64,000 bases of DNA. Source: Pterois miles (Eukaryota; Chordata; Actinopteri; Perciformes; Scorpaenidae). A program made the translations under genes and the position numbers. Shown piece after piece: positions 58,005 to 64,000 of this stretch (positions are counted from its first letter, which is position 1; every line of letters begins with the position of its first letter). Under the pieces are notes generated by a model that was not told the DNA's origin, did not search any database, and was given only the letters and a program-made list of their open reading frames with translations. The stretch covers positions 144,501 to 208,500 of the forward strand of contig CAMQGK010000040.1 in NCBI GenBank assembly GCA_947000775.1, in the 5' to 3' direction.

Positions 58005-59142
58005 CCCGGACCGGGACCGGGTCTGTGGCACAGAGAGGGAGGGTGGAGGGACCGGACCGGGTCGATGGCACAGAGAGGGAGGGTGGAGGGACTGGACCGG
58101 GACCGGGTCTGTGGCACAGAGAGGGAGGGTGGAGGGACCGGACCGGGACCGGGTCTGTGGCACAGAGAGGGAGGGTGGAGGGACTGGACCGGGACCGGGT
58201 CTGTGGCACAGAGAGGGAGGGTGGAGGGACCGGACCGGGTCGATGGCACAGAGAGGGAGGGTGGAGGGACCGGACCGGGTCTACGGCACAGAGAGGGAGG
58301 GTGGAGGGACCGGACCGGGTCTACGGCACAGAGAGGGAGGGTGGAGGGACCGGACCGGGACCGGATCTACGGCACAGAGAGGGAGGGTGGAGGGACCGGA
58401 CCGGGACCGGGTCTGTGGCACAGAGAGGGAGGGTGGAGGGACCGGACTGGGTCTACGGCACAGAGAGGGAGGGTGGAAGGACCGGAGCGGCACCGGGTCT
58501 GTGGCACAGAGAGGGAGGGTGGAGGGACCGGACCGGGTCTACGGCACAGAGAGGGAGGGTGGAGGGACCGGACCGGGTCTACGGACCGGGTCTACGGCAC
58601 AGAGAGGGAGGGTGGAGGGACCGGACCGGGTCTACGGCACAGAGAGGGAGGGTGGAGGGACCGGACCGGGACCGGATCTACGGCACAGAGAGGGGGGTGG
58701 AGGGACCGGACCGGGTCTACGGCACAGAGAGGGAGGGTGGAGGGACCGGACCGGGACCGGATCTACGGCACAGAGAGGGAGGGTGGAGGGACCGGACCGG
58801 ATCTACGGCACAGAGAGGGAGGGTGGAGGGACCGGACCGGGACCGGATCTACGGCACAGAGAGGGAGGGTGGAGGGACCGGACCGGGACCGGGTCTACGG
58901 CACAGAGAGGGAGGGTGGAGGGACCGGACCGGGACCGGGTCTGTGGCACATAGAGGGAGGGTGGAGGGACCGGACCAGGTCGATGGCACAGAGAGGGAGG
59001 GTGGAGGGACCGGACCGGGTCTACGGCACAGAGAGGGAGGGTGGAGGGACCGGACCGGGAGCGGGTCTACGGCACAGAGAGGGAGGGTGGAGGGACCGGA
59101 CCGGGTCTACGGCACAGAGAGGGAGGGTGGAGGGACCGGACC
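58005..59142. repeat. GC-rich minisatellite, unit D
   Basis: About 1.14 kb, the longest complete copy. Variant order resembles unit C, including a GGAGCGGCACCGGGTC unit shared by C and D. Confidence 0.95.
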
Positions 59143-59451
59143 AGATCAAACCAGATCAAAACGTGGATTTAATGAAAGGAAAATGGTGTAAAGGCGCGAG
59201 GTGAGCTGACAACCAGCGATGTTAATTTACAGTATGATGACTGACTGCTGATTATTCTGGGTTTCATCCCAAATCTGGTGCAGTAACGGAGCCTTATTAA
59301 GTTCATAAGAAGTGAATTTATTGTTGTTTTAGTCGCATATTATTTCTCCTGGTAGTTTTATAATGTGTCTGAGGAAAATGTTGATAATGTCAACGACCTC
59401 TTGTTTCTCTTGTCATTATGTCTTAACATTTCCTTTATTATGCTAATCACC

Positions 59452-59516
59452 AGCTAGCTAGCTAAACTTCTAGCTAGCTAGCTAGCTAGCTAGCTAGAAG
59501 TTTAGCTAGCTAGCTA
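59452..59516. repeat. GCTAGC palindromic repeats, unit D
   Basis: Longest uninterrupted AGCTAGCTAG run of the units with a single AACTTCT/AGAAGTT pair. Confidence 0.85.
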
Positions 59517-59588
59517 GCGTGCTAATTCTGTCCTTTGATCGCGTGCTAATTCTGTCCTTTGATCGCGTGCGAATTCTGTCCTTTGATA
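59517..59588. repeat. Three 24-bp promoter-proximal repeats, unit D
   Basis: Three copies, as in A and B. Confidence 0.85.
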
Positions 59589-59628
59589 ACGCTGTAAATA
59601 ATTCCGTCATTGAACCACATTAAACCAC

Positions 59629-59665
59629 ATAAATAACGGAGCGCAGCTCAGTTCAGACAGACCGA
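59629..59665 (+). promoter_or_regulatory. Putative TATA-box promoter of gene copy D
   Basis: ATAAATAA at 59629-59636; ATG at 59743. Confidence 0.5.
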
Positions 59666-59742
59666 CAGAGACCTTCAGACCGATCAGAGAAAGCTACCGC
59701 CGTGACCGTACTTTGATTTTCACCTGGAAACCAGCGCTTGAC

Positions 59743-62700
59743 ATGGATTACTCCGTAAGACATTCAAATGATTCATTCTTCAAATGATTTCTGAAAGAAA
59801 GATAAGATAAGATAAGATAAGATGAACCTTTATTAATCCCCGGAGGGAAATTCGGGGTCATAGCTGTAGCAACAACAGTACAGATGAATACAGTCTAGTA
59901 AAAGTAAGAGAAAAGGTGCAATGAAGGAAATTGGCAATAAAGTAAATAAGTAACAGTAATCAGTAAAGTGCAGCAGGTGGTGGGTATTGTATATGCATAG
60001 CATATATATATGTGTAATTATATAATTATATGTAATTATATACATTTGGTCCAGGAATAAATACAGAGCAGATGATTAGAGTCACATGGGGTCAGACCTT
60101 GGTTCTGGTTTAGACCTTGGTTCTGGTTCAGACCTTGGTTCTGGAGCCTGACGGCCACCAACAGAAAGGACTGACCCAGACGGTTTGTAGTGGGCTGAGG
60201 GGGGATCGGTCTCTGGCTGAATGGACTCCTCATCTGGACCAGTTGGTCATAGAGGGGGTGGGAGGGGTTCTCCTCCTGGTCCTCCCCTCTGCCACCAGCT
60301 CCAGACTGTCCAGCTCACATCCAACCACAGACCCAGCCCTCCTCACCAGTTTGTTAAGTTTGGTGGCATCCCTGGTGCTGATGCCCCCCCCCCAACATAC
60401 CACGGCAAAGAACAGGAAGCTGCTACTACAGACGGGTAAAACATCTGAAGTAGCCTGTTGCACACATTGTTCAACAGCTGTATTTGGACCATGAGCTCTT
60501 GAAATGCACAGATTGCTGTGTGGTCCATCTGAACACCTGCAGTTAGCAGACTGAATTAACTGGGATTAAAGGATGGTTTGGGAATTGTGCACAGCAGCAG
60601 TAACCAACCATAACTGTAACGAGTGATGACAGATTTTGAGCATGTAGACCTTTCCTACACTCTCGTCCCAGAAGTGTTTTGTTGATGTGTAAAAGATGCC
60701 TGGTTATGAAATCAGACTGTTTTTCTTCCTGTCAGATTCCATCCGATGACTGTGGAGAGGTAAAGTGCAGCAATCTGGATATGCCTTTGGTCACACCAGA
60801 GAGCTTGAAGCCATTGTTCCACCGTAATCTCTGTAACATTGGAAACTCGTGAGTAAAAGTTTAACAGCATTAATCAACTGGTAAAACACTGGTTAAATAT
60901 GAGTTTTTCCTAACCATTCCTATTTTTTTCTTGCAGTCAATGGGACGATTTGGTAAACAACGAAATTGATGATGACACATTTGAATGTCTGTCCAGTCTA
61001 TGTTCCGATCTTCTGAGGACAATCCACAACAAGATTTTGGATGTTGTGGTGCCTAGCATGAGCGACGTGACTTGCGTCTGCAGTGCCGACGACCCTATGG
61101 ACAGTTATGTCAGAGAGTAAGTCAGATGTTACCACAGAACTGTTATTCACTCACATTTTCTTCTCAACCATCATTACTGTATGCGGACCCAAATGTTGTA
61201 ACCTTGAGGGTCAACAGAAAATACCAGATACCACTGGTGAGTATGATCATCAGTTATCAGGGTTGAGTTTGATCCCCTCAAGTTAAAGACAAAAGTTCAG
61301 AGGCTGATAGCAGTGGATCTGTTTAAGTGTTACTGCCCAGAGCAGATCAGTTAGCTAAAGTGTGACTGTTTCTCTTTTTCAGGAACAAGACTGGATGTCA
61401 TAAGTGTCGCAGAGTGACAGAGGACGAAGTCCAAGCCAGCCTTGGAAATTCGCTTTTCTTGTGTCTTGGTGTGGACTTGGAGGACGAGTCTTCTGACGCT
61501 GATGAACTGCAGCAGTTGGTTGCACAAGAAGTGGCCAGGAAGGTCAACTGCAGTCTGGCTTTGATGAGGCAGCGTGACTACATTCCACATACAGAGGATT
61601 GTACTAGTTCTGAAACCATAATGTACATGATCTTACTCGCTGCCCAAATACTGAGCAGAAATCACCTTGCTCAGAGCCTCGGCAAGAACACCAAGCTGAC
61701 TGAGGAGTGCAGCACAGAGGAACCAGACATGGAGTCCGTGCTGGACTTCAACACAGAGGAACCAGACATGGAGTCCGTGCTGGACTTCAACACAGAGGAA
61801 CCAGACATGGAGTCCGTGCTGGACTTCAACACAGAGGAACCAGACATGGAGTCCGTGCTGGACTTCAACACAGAGGAACCAGACATGGAGTCCGTGCTGG
61901 ACTTCAACACAGAGGAACCAGACATGGAGTCCGTGCTGGACTTCAACACAGAGGAACCAGACATGGAGTCCATGCTGGACTTCAACACAGAGGAACCAGA
62001 CATTGAGTCTGTGCTTGAGTTCAACACAGAGGAAGCAGACATGGAGTCCGTGCTGGACTTCAACACAGAGGAACCAGACATGGAGTCTGTGCTGGACTTC
62101 AACACAGAGGAACCAGACATGGAGTCCATGGTGGAGTTCAACACAGAGGAACCAGTTATCCAGGTCCTTGCTCCAGTTAACCAGGTGAGCTGGTTTTGGT
62201 GTTAAGAGGTTGAGGAGCGGAGCTGATTGCTGTGTGGTCCATCTGAACGCCTGCAGTTAGCAGACTGAATTAACTGGGATTAAAGGATGGTTTGGGAATT
62301 GTGCACAGCAGCAGTAACCAACCATAACTGTAATTAGTGATGACAGATTTTGAGCATGTAGACGTTTCCTACACTCTCGTCCCAGAAGTGTTTTGTTGAT
62401 GTGTAAAAGATGCCTGGTTATGAAATCAGACTGTTTTTCTTCCTGTCAGATTCCATCCGATGACTGTGGAGAGGTGCAGTGCAGCAATCTGGATATGCCT
62501 TTGGTCACACCAGAGAGCTTGAAGCCATTGTTCCACCGTAATCTCTGTAACATTGGAAACTCGTGAGTAAAAGTTTTACAGCATTAATCAACTGGTAAAA
62601 CACTGGTTAAATATGAGTTTTTCCTAACCATTCCTATTTTTTTCTTACAGTCAATGGGACGATTTGGTAAACAACGAAATTGATGATGACACATTTGAAT

Positions 62701-63937
62701 GTCTGTCCAGTCTATGTTCCGATCTTCTGAGGACAATCCACAACAAGATTTTGGATGTTGTGGTGCCTAGCATGAGCGACGTGACTTGCGTCTGCAGTGC
62801 CGACGACCCTATGGACAGTTATGTCAGAGAGTAAGTCAGATGTTACCACAGAACTGTTATTCACTCACATTTTCTTCTCAACCATCATTACTGTATGCGG
62901 ACCCAAATGTTGTAACCTTGAGGGTCAACAGAAAATACCAGATACCACTGGTGAGTATGATCATCAGTTATCAGGGTTGAGTTTGATCCCCTCAAGTTAA
63001 AGACAAAAGTTCAGAGGCTGATAGCAGTGGATCTGTTTAAGTGTTACTGCCCAGAGCAGATCAGTTAGCTAAAGTGTGACTGTTTCTCTTTTTCAGGAAC
63101 AAGACTGGATGTCATAAGTGTCGCAGAGTGACAGAGGACGAAGTCCAAGCCAGCCTTGGAAATTCGCTTTTCTTGTGTCTTGGTGTGGACTTGGAGGACG
63201 AGTCTTCTGACGCTGATGAACTGCAGCAGTTGGTTGCACAAGAAGTGGCCAGGAAGGTCAACTGCAGTCTGGCTTTGATGAGGCAGCGTGACTACATTCC
63301 ACATACAGAGGATTGTACTAGTTCTGAAACCATAATGTACATGATCTTACTCGCTGCCCAAATACTGAGCAGAAATCACCTTGCTCAGAGCCTCGGCAAG
63401 AACACCAAGCCGACTGAGGAGTGCAGCACAGAGGAACCAGACATGGAGTCCGTGCTGGACTTCAACACAGAGGAACCAGACATGGAGTCCGTGCTGGACT
63501 TCAACACAGAGGAAGCAGACATGGAGTCCGTGCTGGACTTCAACACAGAGGAACCAGACATGGAGTCCGTGCTGGACTTCAACACAGAGGAAGCAGACAT
63601 GGAGTCCGTGCTGGACTTCAACACAGAGGAACCAGACATGGAGTCCATGGTGGAGTTCAACACAGAGGAACCAGACATGGAGTCTGTGCTGGACTTCAAC
63701 ACAGAGGAACCAGACATGGAGTCCATGGTGGAGTTCAACACAGAGGAACCAGACATGGAGTCTGTGCTGGACTTCAACACAGAGGAAGCAGACATGGAGT
63801 CCATGGTGGAGTTCAACACAGAGGAACCAGACATGGAGTCTGTGCTGGACTTCAACACAGAGGAACCAGACATGGAGTCCATGGTGGACTTCAACACAGA
63901 GGAACCAGTTATCCAGGTCCTTGCTCCAGTTAACCAG
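59743..63937 (+). CDS. Modular repeat-rich protein gene, copy D (partial at window end)
   Basis: Exons 59743-59754; 60736-60848, 60937-61116, 61383-62184; 62450-62562, 62651-62830, 63097-63937, all with GT-AG boundaries and phases as in the other copies. Two complete modules are visible. The second ends at a splice donor (CCAG|GTGAGC), so at least one further module or last exon must lie beyond the window. Module 1 has the same exon lengths and predicted residues as copy C module 1. Module 2 matches copy C module 2 minus one 13-residue VNTR unit. C and D are thus the closest pair over this region. No family recognised. Confidence 0.7.
59798..60504 (-). mobile_element. LINE 3' fragment in intron 1, gene copy D
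   Basis: Same insertion as in A-C, with the shorter C-run of A and B. Confidence 0.82.
61711..62139 (+). repeat. Coding 39-bp VNTR, copy D module 1 (11 units)
   Basis: Eleven units in the same variant order as copy C module 1. Confidence 0.95.
63425..63892 (+). repeat. Coding 39-bp VNTR, copy D module 2 (12 units)
   Basis: As copy C module 2 but lacking one SVLDF unit near the 3' end. Confidence 0.95.
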
Positions 63938-64000
63938 GTGAGCTGGTTTTGGTGTTAAGAGGTTGAGGAGCGGAGCTGATTGCTGTGTGGTCCATCTGAA

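Larger units (their letters stand above)
58005..64000 (+). repeat. Macrosatellite unit D (3' end cut by window)
   Basis: Fourth copy, cut by the window end inside the gene. Its promoter region and first exon module share diagnostic variants with unit C rather than A or B, for example TTTTAGTCGC upstream and AACGCTGTAAAT near the promoter. Confidence 0.92.

Overview
The window is eukaryotic, almost certainly nuclear DNA of a ray-finned fish. The evidence is GT-AG spliced exons, CR1/L2/Rex1-like LINE 3' ends, a tRNA-headed SINE (GGTGTAGTGGTTAGC head and a CTGGCGACCTGTCCAGG-type body), teleost-type non-autonomous repeats, and one exon resembling the first C1 domain of diacylglycerol kinase theta. 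No rRNA or tRNA gene, prokaryotic operon or CRISPR array was seen. No species is claimed.

The dominant structure is a head-to-tail macrosatellite. One large unit occurs four times: A (1-17845, entered inside its first repeat block), B (17846-34594, 16.7 kb), C (34595-58004, 23.4 kb) and D (58005-64000, cut by the window end). Unique parts of the copies differ by sparse substitutions and small indels. Unit length varies mainly through arrays nested inside it. The order within each unit is: GC-rich 40/46-bp minisatellite; GCTAGC palindromes and 24-bp promoter-proximal repeats; a TATA-like promoter; a spliced protein gene on + with a LINE tail in intron 1; poly(A) signals; AT-rich degenerate repeats; a ~240-bp repeat; a seven-fold ~110-240-bp degenerate repeat with splice-site-like cores; a LINE fragment; inverted teleost repeats; the DGK-theta-like exon (minus strand); a 45-bp hairpin satellite; a SINE site (empty in A, filled in B and C); a CAG/CAT array; a diverged short duplication; a 35-bp satellite; and a low-copy spacer leading to the next unit.

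The gene is the main coding content and I do not recognise its family. Its predicted protein starts with MDYS from a four-codon exon. It then repeats a three-exon module (113 nt, 180 nt and a long exon) two times in A and B, three times in C, and at least two times in D. The long exons carry a coding 39-bp VNTR (13-residue acidic unit NTEEPDMESVLDF, 11 to 20 copies) and, in the last exon, a 101-residue repeat with a strongly basic helix. The boundary phases (0/2/2/0) match in all copies, so adding or removing a module keeps the frame. Copy C has one extra A in a run inside its last exon, which predicts truncation.

The locus therefore varies by repeat number at four nested levels: the multi-kilobase unit, the ~1.7-2.0-kb exon module, the 303-bp C-terminal repeat and the 39-bp coding VNTR. 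Shared variants group the copies differently in different places (A+B versus C+D, A+C versus B, B+C versus A), which points to ongoing unequal exchange and gene conversion. A garbled homopolymer-rich stretch in unit C (about 54841-55140) looks like a miscalled SINE, so array lengths and the C frameshift need confirming in reads.
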